In this document: positions 1-10,305 of the stretch, piece after piece
Position numbering within the stretch: the stretch's first letter is position 1
How the letters are laid out: each line of letters opens with the position of its first letter
DNA from: Flavobacteriales bacterium
GTDB lineage: Bacteria; Bacteroidota; Bacteroidia; Flavobacteriales_G; Salibacteraceae
Direction: 5' to 3'
DNA length: 44,056 bases
NCBI GenBank assembly: GCA_018660685.1
Contig: JABJJW010000005.1
Coordinates: forward strand, 1 to 44,056
The notes under the pieces: model-generated
Databases searched by the model: none
What the model saw: the letters and a program-made list of their open reading frames with translations, nothing else
Told to the model about the DNA's origin: nothing
Position numbers and translations under genes: made by a program

Positions 1-675
1 ATCGCAAAGGGAATCTTAAAAGACCCGCTTCCACACTGTCACATTGTAACGACAACGACGCACAAAACATTAAGAGGCCCAAGAGGCGGAGTAATCATGA
101 TGGGCAAGGACTTCGAAAACCCCTGGGGACTTACAACACCGAAAGGAACCGTAAGAAAAATGAGTGCAATTTTGGACAGTGGTGTTTTCCCGGGAACTCA
201 AGGTGGACCATTGGAACACGTGATCGCAGCTAAAGCCGTGGCTTTTCAAGAAGCGCTCTCTGACGAGTATATGACTTACTGCCTCCAAGTGCTTAAAAAT
301 GCGCAGGTAATGGGCGAAGAATTGGTAAAACGAGATTATAAAGTGATCTCTGGAGGAACTGATAACCACCTCATGCTCATTGACCTCAGAAACAAAGACA
401 TTACCGGAAAGGAAGCAGAAAAAGCCCTTGTTGCTGCGGACATCACCGTAAATAAAAACATGGTTCCATTCGATGATAAATCACCGTTTGTTACTTCAGG
501 AATCCGCGTAGGAACCGCTGCAATTACGACTCGAGGAGTCAAAGAAGATCGCATTCCTTGGATCGTTGACCTCATCGATCAAGTCATTTCCAGCAAGGGA
601 GATGAAGCCGTTATCGAAAAAGTGAGGGCCGAGGTGAATGAACAAATGACACAACTACCCTTATTTGCATCATAA
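1..675 (+). CDS. glyA: Serine hydroxymethyltransferase (3' part; gene starts before the window)
   Basis: This is the C-terminal half of the PLP enzyme that interconverts serine and glycine while loading one-carbon units on tetrahydrofolate in the cytoplasm. The reading frame is open from base 1. Within the first 30 codons it contains the family signature [14 protein letters not shown], whose lysine forms the internal aldimine with PLP. Further on, the blocks FPGTQGGP and [14 protein letters not shown] are typical of the C-terminal domain. About 224 residues are present, so roughly 200 residues, including the substrate-binding N-terminal lobe, lie outside the window. The stop codon (673-675) is one base before the ATG of the next gene, which suggests co-transcription with fahA. 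An ATG at 97 is internal and is not the real start. Confidence 0.96.
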   Translation: MAKGILKDPLPHCHIVTTTTHKTLRGPRGGVIMMGKDFENPWGLTTPKGTVRKMSAILDSGVFPGTQGGPLEHVIAAKAVAFQEALSDEYMTYCLQVLKNAQVMGEELVKRDYKVISGGTDNHLMLIDLRNKDITGKEAEKALVAADITVNKNMVPFDDKSPFVTSGIRVGTAAITTRGVKEDRIPWIVDLIDQVISSKGDEAVIEKVRAEVNEQMTQLPLFAS

Positions 676-676
676 T

Positions 677-1945
677 ATGCTAGCATCAAATAATCCAAGA
701 AGAAAATCATGGCTGGATATTCCGGAAGGAAGTGATTTTCCAATTCAGAATCTGCCATTCGGAATTTTATCTCGCGATGGTGGTCCGAAAAAAGTTGGAG
801 TTGCCATTGGAGAATATGCCCTTGATGTTTCGGCCCTCTATGACTTTGGTTACCTCGATTTAAATCTCTACTCACACGAAACATTCGAGAATGACTGCCT
901 GAATGATCTGATCAATCTGGGCAAAGAGGCAAATCGAGCCTTACGAGAGCGCATCTCCTATTTGCTGAGTGATGAAACATTTGAGCTAAAGAATGACACG
1001 AAGCGAGATCTATTTCTAATCAAGCAATCAGCACTGGACATGCATATGCCGATCAAGGTTGGGGATTACACCGATTTCTATTCGAGCATAGAACACGCGA
1101 CCAATGTAGGAACCATGTTCCGAGATCCAGACAATGCACTCTTGCCGAATTGGAAGCACATACCTGTAGGATATCACGGTCGTTCATCCTCCATCATCCT
1201 CAGCGGTGAGAGTATTCACCGTCCGAAGGGTCAAACGAAACCCGATGACTCGGACAGACCAGTTTTTGGTCCTTGCAGGCTTTTAGATTTCGAGTTAGAA
1301 ATGGCCTTCATCACTCATCCAGGTAAAGCACTAGGCGGTAGCATCTCTACCTCAGAAGCTGAAGATTACATTTTCGGAATGTGCGTATTCAATGACTGGA
1401 GCGCTCGAGACATTCAGAAATGGGAATACGTTCCTCTAGGACCATTCCTCGCAAAGAATTTTGCCTCTTCAATTTCGCCTTGGATCGTAACAATGGATGC
1501 GTTAGAACCATTCAAAGTTCAAGGCCCTTCACAAGAACCAGCAGTTCTTCCATATCTCGAGTATGAAGGCGAGAAAAATTATGACATTGACCTGAGAGTA
1601 TATATCGAGCCTGAGGGTGAAAAGGAAAGTCTCGTCAGTCATTCCAACTACAAATACATGTATTGGAATATGGCTCAGCAACTGGCACACCATACAGTCA
1701 ACGGGTGCAATGTTCGTGGAGGCGACATGATGGGTTCTGGTACGATCAGTGGCCCAGATAGAAGTAGTTATGGCTCAATGCTCGAATTGAGTTGGAAAGG
1801 AACGCAACCCGTTCAACTCGAAAATGGTGGTGAACGCAAATTCATCCAAGACAATGACACGGTCACGATGAGAGCGGCTTGCGAAAAGGAAGGAGTCAGA
1901 ATCGGATTCGGTGAAGTGACCACGAAAGTTCTCCCTGCTATTTAA
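677..1945 (+). CDS. fahA: Fumarylacetoacetase
   Basis: Last enzyme of tyrosine and phenylalanine degradation; it hydrolyses 4-fumarylacetoacetate to fumarate and acetoacetate. The protein is 422 residues, the usual length. Residues match the mammalian enzyme with a constant offset of +7: D133 (metal), catalytic H140 (SSIEHATN), metal ligands E206 and E208 (DFELEMAF), D240 (FNDWSARD), lysine near 260 (FLAKNF) and the late GTISGP block. I chose the ATG at 677 because the N-terminal SDFPIQNLPFG then starts near where family members begin. The TTG at 665 would overlap glyA and adds only four residues. No other tyrosine-degradation genes are present here. Confidence 0.95.
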   Translation: MLASNNPRRKSWLDIPEGSDFPIQNLPFGILSRDGGPKKVGVAIGEYALDVSALYDFGYLDLNLYSHETFENDCLNDLINLGKEANRALRERISYLLSDETFELKNDTKRDLFLIKQSALDMHMPIKVGDYTDFYSSIEHATNVGTMFRDPDNALLPNWKHIPVGYHGRSSSIILSGESIHRPKGQTKPDDSDRPVFGPCRLLDFELEMAFITHPGKALGGSISTSEAEDYIFGMCVFNDWSARDIQKWEYVPLGPFLAKNFASSISPWIVTMDALEPFKVQGPSQEPAVLPYLEYEGEKNYDIDLRVYIEPEGEKESLVSHSNYKYMYWNMAQQLAHHTVNGCNVRGGDMMGSGTISGPDRSSYGSMLELSWKGTQPVQLENGGERKFIQDNDTVTMRAACEKEGVRIGFGEVTTKVLPAI

Positions 1946-1977
1946 CCTTCTGAGACCCACATTCCGTCAGAGCTTCC

Positions 1978-1985
1978 TAACTTAG
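1978..1985 (+). promoter_or_regulatory. Weak -7 element for spoT (TAACTTAG)
   Basis: TAACTTAG differs by one base from the Bacteroidota -7 consensus TAnnTTTG. It ends 7 bases before the spoT ATG, the same spacing as the perfect elements before fur and hisS. No -33 TTG is visible at the expected distance. It would give an almost leaderless transcript. Confidence 0.35.
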
Positions 1986-1992
1986 TAGTAGA

Positions 1993-4221
1993 ATGACCGA
2001 GACGGAAATAGCTAACGAGCGCAGAGCGATTGCGAGAGAATACCGCGCTTTGCTCAAGAATTCCATTCGCGTCACTAATGAGGCTGATAAACTTTTGATC
2101 AGAAAGGCTTTTGATCTGGCGGTCGAAGCTCATTCCGAAACACGTCGAAAGTCAGGCGAAGCCTACATCTTTCACCCTATTGCGGTGGCCAGAATCGTTT
2201 CAGAAGAAATAGGACTCGGAACAACTTCCATTGTATGTGCCTTGCTTCATGACGTTGTTGAAGACACCGAGATTACCCTTGAAGACATTGAAGGACTTTT
2301 TGGAGATCGAGTGGCACTGATTATTGACGGCTTAACCAAAATCACCGGAGCAACGTTTACAGAAGATGTCTCGATGCAGGCGGAGAATTTTCGGAAAATG
2401 CTTTTGACTCTTTCGGAAGATGTCAGGGTCATCTTGATAAAGCTCGCAGATAGATTGCACAATATGCGGACGCTGGATTCAATGAGTCGTAACAAACAGC
2501 AAAAAATAGCTTCCGAAACGCTCTTTTTATATGCTCCTCTTTCGCATAGATTAGGATTGTACAACATCAAATCGGAATTAGAGGACTTGTGCTTGAAATA
2601 CAAGGAAGTAGAGTTGTACCAAAAGATAGAGCAATCTTTAAAGAAGAGTCAAGCGGTCAGAACAAGATTCATCAATCGATTTGTTGTGCCGATCAAACGG
2701 ACCTTGGAAGAAGCTGGGCTTGGCTTCGAAATCAAATCAAGGACGAAGTCGATCTATTCGATTTACAACAAGATGCTCAAGAAGGATATTCCTTTTGAAG
2801 AGGTCTATGATCTATTTGCGGTGAGAATTATTCTCAACTCTAGAGAAGATGAGGAAAAATCAGAATGCTGGAAAGCATATAGTGTTGTAACTGACCACTA
2901 CAAGCCAAATCCAGACCGCCTGCGAGATTGGATTTCCACACCAAAATCAAATGGCTACGAATCGCTCCACACGACCGTCATGAGCCCAACTGGCAAATGG
3001 GTTGAAGTTCAGATTCGCACGAACCGCATGGATGAAATAGCGGAAATGGGTTATGCAGCTCATTGGAAATACAAAGAATCTGCTAGTGAAAATGCATTGG
3101 ACGAATGGATCAAGAAAATTAGGGATACACTTCAAAACCCTGATCCGAGTGCCTTTGATTTCATCGACGACTTTAAACTGAATCTCTTTTCTGACGAGAT
3201 TTTTCTTTTCACGCCGACGGGTGACCTGAAGACATTGCCTAATACAGCCACTGCCCTTGACTTTGCCTTTGAAATTCACACGCAGGTCGGTGCGAAGTGC
3301 ATGGGAGTAAAAGTGAATCACAAACTCGTCCCACTTAGCTATCGACTGAGAAGCGGAGATCAAGTTGAAATTCTCACCTCTCCTAAACAGAAGCCGAAAG
3401 AAGATTGGCTTCGTTTTGTAGTTACTGCTAAGGCTAAATCGAATATTAAAAGTCTTTTAAAAGAAGAAAAGAAGAAGATCGCAGAAGACGGGAAAGAAAT
3501 TTTCACACGAAAGTTACGCTCGCTTAAAATTGATGGAAATGAGGCTAATATTCGAAAAATTCAACAATTTTTCAAATTCCCATCATCTCTCGAAATGTAC
3601 TACCAGCTCGGGCTAGGCAAACTCGACTTGAATAAACTCAAGGACCTAAAGAAAGAAAAAGGTCAACTTAAATACCGCGGAGTTCGACGAAAGAAAAGCG
3701 CCAAAGTGGGCGAGATAGTCACCAAAGTGAACAGTGGAGCGGATCTTCTAATAGGTGATAGCATGGAGAACCTTGAGTATAAGCTCTCACAATGCTGTAA
3801 TCCAATTCCCGGTGACAATGTGTTTGGATTCATTACCGTGAGTGACGGCATTAAAATTCATCGTGAAAACTGTCCGAACGCTATTCAATTGATGAGCAAC
3901 TACGCATATCGAATTGTAAAAGCCAAATGGACCAATGCTGATTCGATTGCCTTTTTAGCTGGAATTAAGATTAACGGAATTGACCAAATGGGATTGGTGA
4001 GTGACGTCACACGCGTGATATCCAGCGAGTACAACGTGAATATGCGCAGTATTAATTTTGATACGGATGATGGCATATTCAAGGGAGAAATCAAAGTTTA
4101 CGTTAATGACACCACCCATTTAACAGAATTAATGAGGAAGCTCCGAAATATTAATGGAGTGACTACCGTTAGCCGGATCAAAGGAGACCAGTTAGAACCT
4201 TCTCTAACAGACTCGAATTGA
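1993..4221 (+). CDS. spoT: Bifunctional (p)ppGpp synthetase/hydrolase, RelA/SpoT family
   Basis: Makes and degrades the stringent-response alarmone (p)ppGpp. The 742-residue protein has the full long-RSH layout. The N-terminal HD hydrolase has H61 (IFHPIAVA), H86-D87 (ALLHDVVED) and LADRLHNMRT near 150. The synthetase domain follows (about 230-400), with RTKSIYSIYNKM, TPKSNGYESLHT and VEVQIRT..AEMGYAAHWKYK. Then come a TGS domain (about 405-465, VFTPxG-type start at FLFTPTGD), a cysteine-containing conserved region (LSQCCNPIPGD) and a C-terminal ACT domain (about 660-735). The intact HD residues favour a bifunctional or hydrolase-active enzyme rather than a RelA-type synthetase. It precedes fur and purA, a gene order I recall as recurrent in Bacteroidota. 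Rel would be an equally fair symbol. Confidence 0.95.
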   Translation: MTETEIANERRAIAREYRALLKNSIRVTNEADKLLIRKAFDLAVEAHSETRRKSGEAYIFHPIAVARIVSEEIGLGTTSIVCALLHDVVEDTEITLEDIEGLFGDRVALIIDGLTKITGATFTEDVSMQAENFRKMLLTLSEDVRVILIKLADRLHNMRTLDSMSRNKQQKIASETLFLYAPLSHRLGLYNIKSELEDLCLKYKEVELYQKIEQSLKKSQAVRTRFINRFVVPIKRTLEEAGLGFEIKSRTKSIYSIYNKMLKKDIPFEEVYDLFAVRIILNSREDEEKSECWKAYSVVTDHYKPNPDRLRDWISTPKSNGYESLHTTVMSPTGKWVEVQIRTNRMDEIAEMGYAAHWKYKESASENALDEWIKKIRDTLQNPDPSAFDFIDDFKLNLFSDEIFLFTPTGDLKTLPNTATALDFAFEIHTQVGAKCMGVKVNHKLVPLSYRLRSGDQVEILTSPKQKPKEDWLRFVVTAKAKSNIKSLLKEEKKKIAEDGKEIFTRKLRSLKIDGNEANIRKIQQFFKFPSSLEMYYQLGLGKLDLNKLKDLKKEKGQLKYRGVRRKKSAKVGEIVTKVNSGADLLIGDSMENLEYKLSQCCNPIPGDNVFGFITVSDGIKIHRENCPNAIQLMSNYAYRIVKAKWTNADSIAFLAGIKINGIDQMGLVSDVTRVISSEYNVNMRSINFDTDDGIFKGEIKVYVNDTTHLTELMRKLRNINGVTTVSRIKGDQLEPSLTDSN

Positions 4222-4229
4222 TACTTTTG
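4222..4229 (+). promoter_or_regulatory. Promoter -7 element TACTTTTG for fur
   Basis: Perfect match to the Bacteroidota -7 consensus TAnnTTTG, followed by CACC. It ends 7 bases before the ATG at 4237, so transcription should start within a few bases of the start codon. It begins directly after the spoT stop codon, so fur-purA can be transcribed independently of spoT. No -33 TTG was found 17-23 bases upstream. Confidence 0.6.
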
Positions 4230-4236
4230 CACCTTC

Positions 4237-4686
4237 ATGAAATCAAGTGATTTAAAACAGGACGTGCGTGCCATTTTTAAGAGATATCTCGAAGAAAATG
4301 GACATCGGAAAACTCCGGAACGATTTGCTATCCTAGACGAGATCTACTCCGCCACGGAGCATTTCGACGTTGAGTCACTTTACGTTCAAATGAAAAACAA
4401 GAAATATCGTGTTAGCCGAGCGACATTGTACAATACAATTGACCTCCTTTTGGCTTGTAACCTGATTAGAAAACATCAGTTTGGCAAGGCCATGGCACAG
4501 TTTGAACCGAGTTATTCAAACAGCCAACACGATCACATCATATTCACTGATGATGGTGAAGTGTTAGAGTTCTGTGATCCAAGGTTACAGCTCATCAAAA
4601 AATCCCTCGAGGACTCTCTTGGGATTAAAATCCTTCATCATTCTCTTAACTTTTACGCGGTAAGAGAAAGCGAAACCGCGGAATAA
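4237..4686 (+). CDS. Fur-family transcriptional regulator without CxxC zinc motifs
   Basis: A 149-residue DNA-binding protein of the Fur/Zur/PerR family. The N-terminal winged helix carries [16 protein letters not shown] and the recognition region [15 protein letters not shown]. The C-terminal dimerisation domain keeps the HDHIIF start of the metal-binding region and [12 protein letters not shown]. The usual structural zinc cysteines are absent: the position of the first CxxC reads TDDG and there is no C-terminal CxxC. From memory this form recurs in Bacteroidota directly upstream of purA. Which metal or redox signal it senses cannot be told from sequence. It has its own promoter after spoT and lies 17 bases before purA, so the two probably form a transcription unit. 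Confidence 0.9.
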   Translation: MKSSDLKQDVRAIFKRYLEENGHRKTPERFAILDEIYSATEHFDVESLYVQMKNKKYRVSRATLYNTIDLLLACNLIRKHQFGKAMAQFEPSYSNSQHDHIIFTDDGEVLEFCDPRLQLIKKSLEDSLGIKILHHSLNFYAVRESETAE

Positions 4687-4697
4687 TTTCAAATTAA

Positions 4698-5978
<1,281 letters not shown>

Positions 5979-5983
5979 AGCCT

Positions 5984-7552
5984 ATGCGCATAGGAGTAAT
6001 CTTCCTAATTCTAGGGATGAGCCTATCAGGCTATTCTCAATCCGATTCGACCAAGAAGACGACGGAGATAGAATTGCTCCATGCTGATAAATTCACGCGC
6101 GATCCGAGCACACCAGAAGGTGCGTCCAAACTCATAGGCGAGGTGCGATTCAAGCATCAAGAGGCCTTGATGTTTTGTGATAGCGCTTATCTGTATGAGA
6201 ACAACAGCTTAGACGCCTATGGAAATGTCCGCATTGTGGAAGGCGACTCGCTGAACATAAAAGGAGATTCTCTCTTCTATGAAGGGAATGAGCGATTAGC
6301 TAAGTTTCGAGGCGATGTCGTGATTGACAATAAATCCTCTGTTCTCAAAACTCCTTTTCTCGACTATTTCAGAGATAGAAATGTAGCACACTACTATGGA
6401 GGAGGCGAGATTCACAGCCGTCAAGAGAATATTCAGTTGTGGAGTAAAATTGGTCACTATTTCAGTGATGCCAAAATCTTCCACTTCAAGGGTGATGTAA
6501 AGATGAAACACCCAGATTACACCATTGATACCGATACAATGCACTATGCTCCTGAAAGGGAAAAGACATGGTTTTTTGGGCCAACAGATATCGTTTTCGA
6601 CAGCAAGGAAATCTATTGTGAATATGGCTGGTTTGATCAGCTGCAGGACCAAGCCGTATTCATCAAAAACGCTCAGATCAATTCTTCAGGACAGATAATG
6701 ATTGGCGATACCATTGAGTATGACGAGAAGAACAAAATAGGAATTGGCCGCTGCAATGTGACCATTGTTGACACGAATGAGAAAGTTGAAATCAGCGGTG
6801 ACTACGCCCACTATTTTGAACAAGACTCCTCGAGTTACATCACTGATCAAGTCATGATGAAGCAGGACATGGATGGAGATACGCTTTTCCTTTCGGCCGA
6901 TACCCTCTACTCTATTCGAGATTCAGCGGGTAAAAGAATGATAAAGGCATTCCATCATACAAAGTTCTTCAAGAGCGACATGCAAGGGAAATGCGATTCG
7001 CTGGTTTACAGGAGCGAGGATAGTGTCATGTATATGTATCGCAACCCCATCCTCTGGTCCGATCAAAATCAGCTGACCGCTGATTCGATTAGGATGACAA
7101 TGAAAGACGGCACCATAGACAAAATGTACATGGATGTAAATGCCTTCATCATATCTCGAGAAGACAGTCAATACTTCAATCAAATCAAGGGGAGAAACAT
7201 GATCGGCTATTTCAAAGAAACCGACTTACACAAGGTTGATGTGTATGGCAATGGAGAGACCATTTATTATCCACGAGAAGAGGACGAAACGCTCATTGGT
7301 GTCAATGAAACGAAATGCGCTCGCATGACAATCAAAATCGACAGCAACGAGATGAATGAAATCACATTCTTCGAGAATCCCGTTGCCAAGTTAACTCCCA
7401 GTGACGACATGAAGGAAGGAGGAATAATACTTGAGGACTTTCTGTGGAGGTATGCCGAACGACCAGAGTCACCAGATCAGGTGTTCTACTCACCGGAGGA
7501 GGTTCAATTGCCCGCGGAGGCAAGTGTAGAAGAGGTTAAGGAAGAAGATTAA
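5984..7552 (+). CDS. LptA/OstA-like periplasmic protein
   Basis: A 522-residue exported protein with a signal peptide (MRIGVIFLILGMSLSGYSQ, cleavage about residue 19). The mature part consists of repeated short beta segments of the OstA/LptA type: phrases such as MFCDSAYLYENNSLDAYGNVRI and GDSLFYEGNERLAKFRGDVVI recur in variant form along the chain. Family knowledge links such jelly-roll repeats to LPS transport between the inner membrane and LptD. It is longer than enterobacterial LptA (about 185 residues), which is usual for the Bacteroidota version. It probably works with the LptD protein at 12764. Its last 17 bases overlap the convergent gene on the minus strand. Being an LptA substitute is an inference. 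Confidence 0.85.
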   Translation: MRIGVIFLILGMSLSGYSQSDSTKKTTEIELLHADKFTRDPSTPEGASKLIGEVRFKHQEALMFCDSAYLYENNSLDAYGNVRIVEGDSLNIKGDSLFYEGNERLAKFRGDVVIDNKSSVLKTPFLDYFRDRNVAHYYGGGEIHSRQENIQLWSKIGHYFSDAKIFHFKGDVKMKHPDYTIDTDTMHYAPEREKTWFFGPTDIVFDSKEIYCEYGWFDQLQDQAVFIKNAQINSSGQIMIGDTIEYDEKNKIGIGRCNVTIVDTNEKVEISGDYAHYFEQDSSSYITDQVMMKQDMDGDTLFLSADTLYSIRDSAGKRMIKAFHHTKFFKSDMQGKCDSLVYRSEDSVMYMYRNPILWSDQNQLTADSIRMTMKDGTIDKMYMDVNAFIISREDSQYFNQIKGRNMIGYFKETDLHKVDVYGNGETIYYPREEDETLIGVNETKCARMTIKIDSNEMNEITFFENPVAKLTPSDDMKEGGIILEDFLWRYAERPESPDQVFYSPEEVQLPAEASVEEVKEED

Positions 7553-8033
7553 CGTGCCAGCTATTCTCAACTTTGGTTTCCCAAGATTTGCTCAATTCAC
7601 CAATTGACTGAACCACATTATTGAAAACTGGAGTTGAACTATTTGCTTCCCCTTGGGCAAGCATTCTTGTAAATTCATTCACGTCACATTCTACGACATC
7701 CTCGCCGCTTCTGTAAGCGACCTTCATTCTATTGAGCAAATCCAAGTTGAATTCAGCATCAATATTTTGAACTGTGCGCATCATACCATCAATACTACAG
7801 CCCGTGGCTTGAGCTACTTCTTCATCTACGGCAATCACCAAGAATCGATCGTAGCGAATTTCATACGCAGTCATCAAACTCAATCCATGAGCTGCCCAAG
7901 AACTTAAGAATTCGGTCAGTTGGGAATCAACTTCAGAGCGCATCACCCCAGTCAAAGGCCTGGACGATTGAAACACCCATACTCTCGCATGCGTGGGTAA
8001 CACGCTTATATCATTGATTGATTCTTGAATCAT
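7536..8033 (-). CDS. Small conserved Bacteroidota protein (often labelled ABC transporter ATPase)
   Basis: A 165-residue soluble protein. I recognise the family from the segments ARVWVFQSSRPLT, WAAHGLSLMTAYEIRYDRFLVIAVDE and ATGCSIDGMMRTVQ. In databases it is commonly named an ABC transporter ATPase, but no Walker A, signature or Walker B motif is present, so that name is not supported. Its start codon overlaps the stop of the Fe-S gene at 8030 by four bases (ATGA), which indicates translational coupling. It is the last gene of the minus-strand run starting at 12556. The 3' end overlaps the convergent OstA-like gene by 17 bases. The function is unknown; the context suggests a role near electron transfer or the envelope. 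Confidence 0.85.
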   Translation of the reverse strand: MIQESINDISVLPTHARVWVFQSSRPLTGVMRSEVDSQLTEFLSSWAAHGLSLMTAYEIRYDRFLVIAVDEEVAQATGCSIDGMMRTVQNIDAEFNLDLLNRMKVAYRSGEDVVECDVNEFTRMLAQGEANSSTPVFNNVVQSIGELSKSWETKVENSWHVNLLP

Positions 8034-8821
8034 AAATCTGCAGCTTCAGCTATTAATTCGGCGATGTCTTTTACTTCTATCTCACTTTCCTTATTGAAAT
8101 GCTTGACTCCATCTGTCATCATGGTGTTGCAAAATGGACAGCCGGCAGCTACAATATCAGGTTTTACCTCTAAAACGTCTTCGGTGCGTTCAACATTCAC
8201 TTCCTTGTCACCTTTCTCGGCCTCCTTAAACATTTGCGCTCCTCCTGCCCCACAGCACAGACCACGATCCTTGCATCTCTTCATCTCTGTAAGTTCAGCA
8301 TCAAGCTTTGCGAGAACCTCTCTCGGAGCTTCGTATTCTCCATTTGCTCTCCCTAGATAACAGGGATCATGAAATGTAATTCTCTTGCCTTTGAAAGACC
8401 CACCCTTAACCTCGAGCCTGCCTTCATTGAGCAATCGTTGGAGAAATTGGGTGTGGTGAATCACTTCGTAGTTTCCTCCTAGTTCGGGGTACTCATTCTT
8501 CAAAATATTGAAACAATGAGGACAGCTAGTCACAATTCGCTTGACTTCATAGCCATTGAGAACTTGGACATTGGCAAAAGCCTGCATCTGGTATAAAAAC
8601 TCATTGCCAGCACGCTTCGCAGGATCACCAGTACAAGATTCTTCAGCCCCTAAGACAGCAAACTTTACATTAGACTTTATGAGCAACTTGGCAAACGCCT
8701 TTGTGATCTTCTTCGCACGGTCGTCAAAGCTCCCCATACAACCCACCCAGAATAGCACCTCAGGTTGTTCGCCTGATGCGGTCATCTCAGCCATCGTCGG
8801 GATTTTCATTGATTCACTCAT
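8030..8821 (-). CDS. CCG-domain (Fe-S)-binding protein, HdrB/LutA-like
   Basis: A 263-residue soluble protein with two cysteine-rich CCG domains of the kind found in HdrB, GlpC, GlcF and LutA. The first domain has VGCMGSF, EESCTGDPAKRAGN and TSCPHCFN. The second has HDPCYLGR, RGLCCGAGGAQMF and AAGCPFCNTM. These domains bind unusual Fe-S clusters and act in electron transfer to thiols or quinones (family knowledge). The neighbouring membrane ferredoxin (8941-10305) is the expected HdrC/HdrE-like partner, so the two probably form a membrane-bound electron-transfer complex. The electron donor or substrate cannot be deduced. The gap upstream (8822-8940) is the only sizeable one in the run, so a secondary promoter is possible. 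Confidence 0.88.
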   Translation of the reverse strand: MSESMKIPTMAEMTASGEQPEVLFWVGCMGSFDDRAKKITKAFAKLLIKSNVKFAVLGAEESCTGDPAKRAGNEFLYQMQAFANVQVLNGYEVKRIVTSCPHCFNILKNEYPELGGNYEVIHHTQFLQRLLNEGRLEVKGGSFKGKRITFHDPCYLGRANGEYEAPREVLAKLDAELTEMKRCKDRGLCCGAGGAQMFKEAEKGDKEVNVERTEDVLEVKPDIVAAGCPFCNTMMTDGVKHFNKESEIEVKDIAELIAEAADL

Positions 8822-8940
8822 TGTTCATTTCACTTTCTGTTTCTATCCAAATCACTACCTAGGTAATCAGTAGTCGGTCCACAGTATTCCGCTGTTACAC
8901 TTAAACCAATACCCTTTCGAGACCGAATACCGACTGCCCA
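8822..8940. other. Intergenic stretch with palindrome inside the Fe-S operon
   Basis: These 119 bases separate the two Fe-S genes, although the other junctions in this run overlap by about four bases. It contains the perfect 8-bp palindrome ACCTAGGT (8857-8864) and imperfect inverted pieces (CAGTAGTCGGTC near 8868 against GACCGAATACCGACTG near 8920). I saw no TAnnTTTG element and no T-run terminator. It may be an mRNA processing or attenuation site, or simply a decayed gap. Confidence 0.3.
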
Positions 8941-10305
8941 TTACCCAGAACCAGTTTTGTCCATTTCCTCTGTCCAGTTTCCTCGATCAGCTTGGGCAAA
9001 TTGCCAAGGAGCTCCGTTGTTCTCGACATTCGTAAACATGGTATTGAGTTCATTCGGTGCGGCAGATTCTTCCATGACCAAGAACCTTCGCAGATCCACG
9101 ATTATCGAAAGTGGGTTGATATTAACTGGACACGCTTGGACGCATGCATTACACGTAGTACATGCCCAAAGCTCCTCCGGGCTGATGTAATCACCCAAAA
9201 GACTTTTGGCGTCCTCGTCACCTGACTTTAGATTTTTCCCGTGTTCTTCTAAACGATCCCTCGTATCCATCATGATTTTACGAGGAGAAAGGAGCTTTCC
9301 TGTTTGGTTCGCTGGACATTCGGACGTGCATCTTCCACATTCTGTGCAACTATATGAATCCATCAACTGCTTCCATGAAAGATCATTTACATCTTTTGCT
9401 CCGAATCGCTGTGGAACAGCATCCGCATCAGGTGCAGAAGCTGCAAAGGGATCTTGGTTCGGATCCATCATCAACTCAACCTCTTTCTTCACAGCCTCCA
9501 GATTACCGACCTCTCCTATTGGCTCCAACCTAGAGTAATACGTATTTGGAAACGCAAGAAATATGTGGAGGTGTTTCGAATATGGAATATAGATCAGAAA
9601 ACCAAAGACGCCGACGATGTGAATCCACCAGCACGCCCTTTCAATCATGTATAACGTCTCTACATTGCTCGGAAGCATATTGGCGATGATTCCACTTATC
9701 CAGAAGAAATCTGTAAACGCAATGTTCGTATATTGGTTATGTCCCGCGGCAATTACCGCCGCATCTTCCAAACTAAAAAGTACGCTATCCGCTGCATTCA
9801 TCGTCAAGAGTACAATCATCAGAATTGACTCTACGATTAGGATGATGTTTGCATCAGACTTAGGCCATGACGTCATTTCCTTTCCGCTGAATCGCTGGAT
9901 TCTACCTATGTTTCTTCTGATGAGAAATGCAACACATGCAAAGAGAACTAGGAATGCGAGAATTTCAAAAAAGCCAATGAGTGTATGATATAGTGAAGAA
10001 CCCAATAGAGGGTAAAAGACTCGATGAGTTCCAAAGGCTCCATCAATGAAAATCTCGAGCATTTCAAGATTGATCAGGACAAAACCGGCATAAATGAAGA
10101 TGTGCATGATCCCAGCAAATGGCCTGACGGTCATCTTGCTCTGGCCGAGGGCCACACGAGCCATCGTTTTCCATCTCCGAGATTTGTTGTCGCTGAGGTC
10201 TAAGTCTCGACCAAGATTGATGTTGGATCTAATTTCTCGAATCCGCCTGATGAAAAGGAATGAAGTTATCCCAAGCAGAATGATAAATACGATGTTGGAT
10301 ATCAT
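8941..10305 (-). CDS. Membrane-bound (Fe-S)-binding protein, HdrE/HdrC-like fusion
   Basis: A 454-residue integral membrane protein. The N-terminal half has about five hydrophobic helices (near residues 3-20, 65-85, 105-130, 150-170 and 225-245), several with histidines that could hold haem b (HIFIYAG, YHTLIGFF, WWIHIVGVFGF). The C-terminal half is a ferredoxin-type domain with two [4Fe-4S] motifs, CTECGRCTSECPAN and CTTCNACVQACPVNINP. This is the HdrE-HdrC arrangement, and the CCG protein downstream would be the HdrB-like subunit. The likely role is electron transfer between a soluble donor (for example ETF) and the quinone pool; this is inference from family. The start overlaps the MCE gene by four bases (ATGA). 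Confidence 0.88.
   Translation of the reverse strand: MISNIVFIILLGITSFLFIRRIREIRSNINLGRDLDLSDNKSRRWKTMARVALGQSKMTVRPFAGIMHIFIYAGFVLINLEMLEIFIDGAFGTHRVFYPLLGSSLYHTLIGFFEILAFLVLFACVAFLIRRNIGRIQRFSGKEMTSWPKSDANIILIVESILMIVLLTMNAADSVLFSLEDAAVIAAGHNQYTNIAFTDFFWISGIIANMLPSNVETLYMIERACWWIHIVGVFGFLIYIPYSKHLHIFLAFPNTYYSRLEPIGEVGNLEAVKKEVELMMDPNQDPFAASAPDADAVPQRFGAKDVNDLSWKQLMDSYSCTECGRCTSECPANQTGKLLSPRKIMMDTRDRLEEHGKNLKSGDEDAKSLLGDYISPEELWACTTCNACVQACPVNINPLSIIVDLRRFLVMEESAAPNELNTMFTNVENNGAPWQFAQADRGNWTEEMDKTGSG

Noticed and set aside
7536-8033. ABC transporter ATPase
   Set aside because: No Walker A, signature or Walker B motif is present; the name is a database carry-over.
8822-8940. Promoter for the CCG-domain gene
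   Set aside because: No TAnnTTTG match within the gap; the closest, GTGATTTG, lacks the TA.
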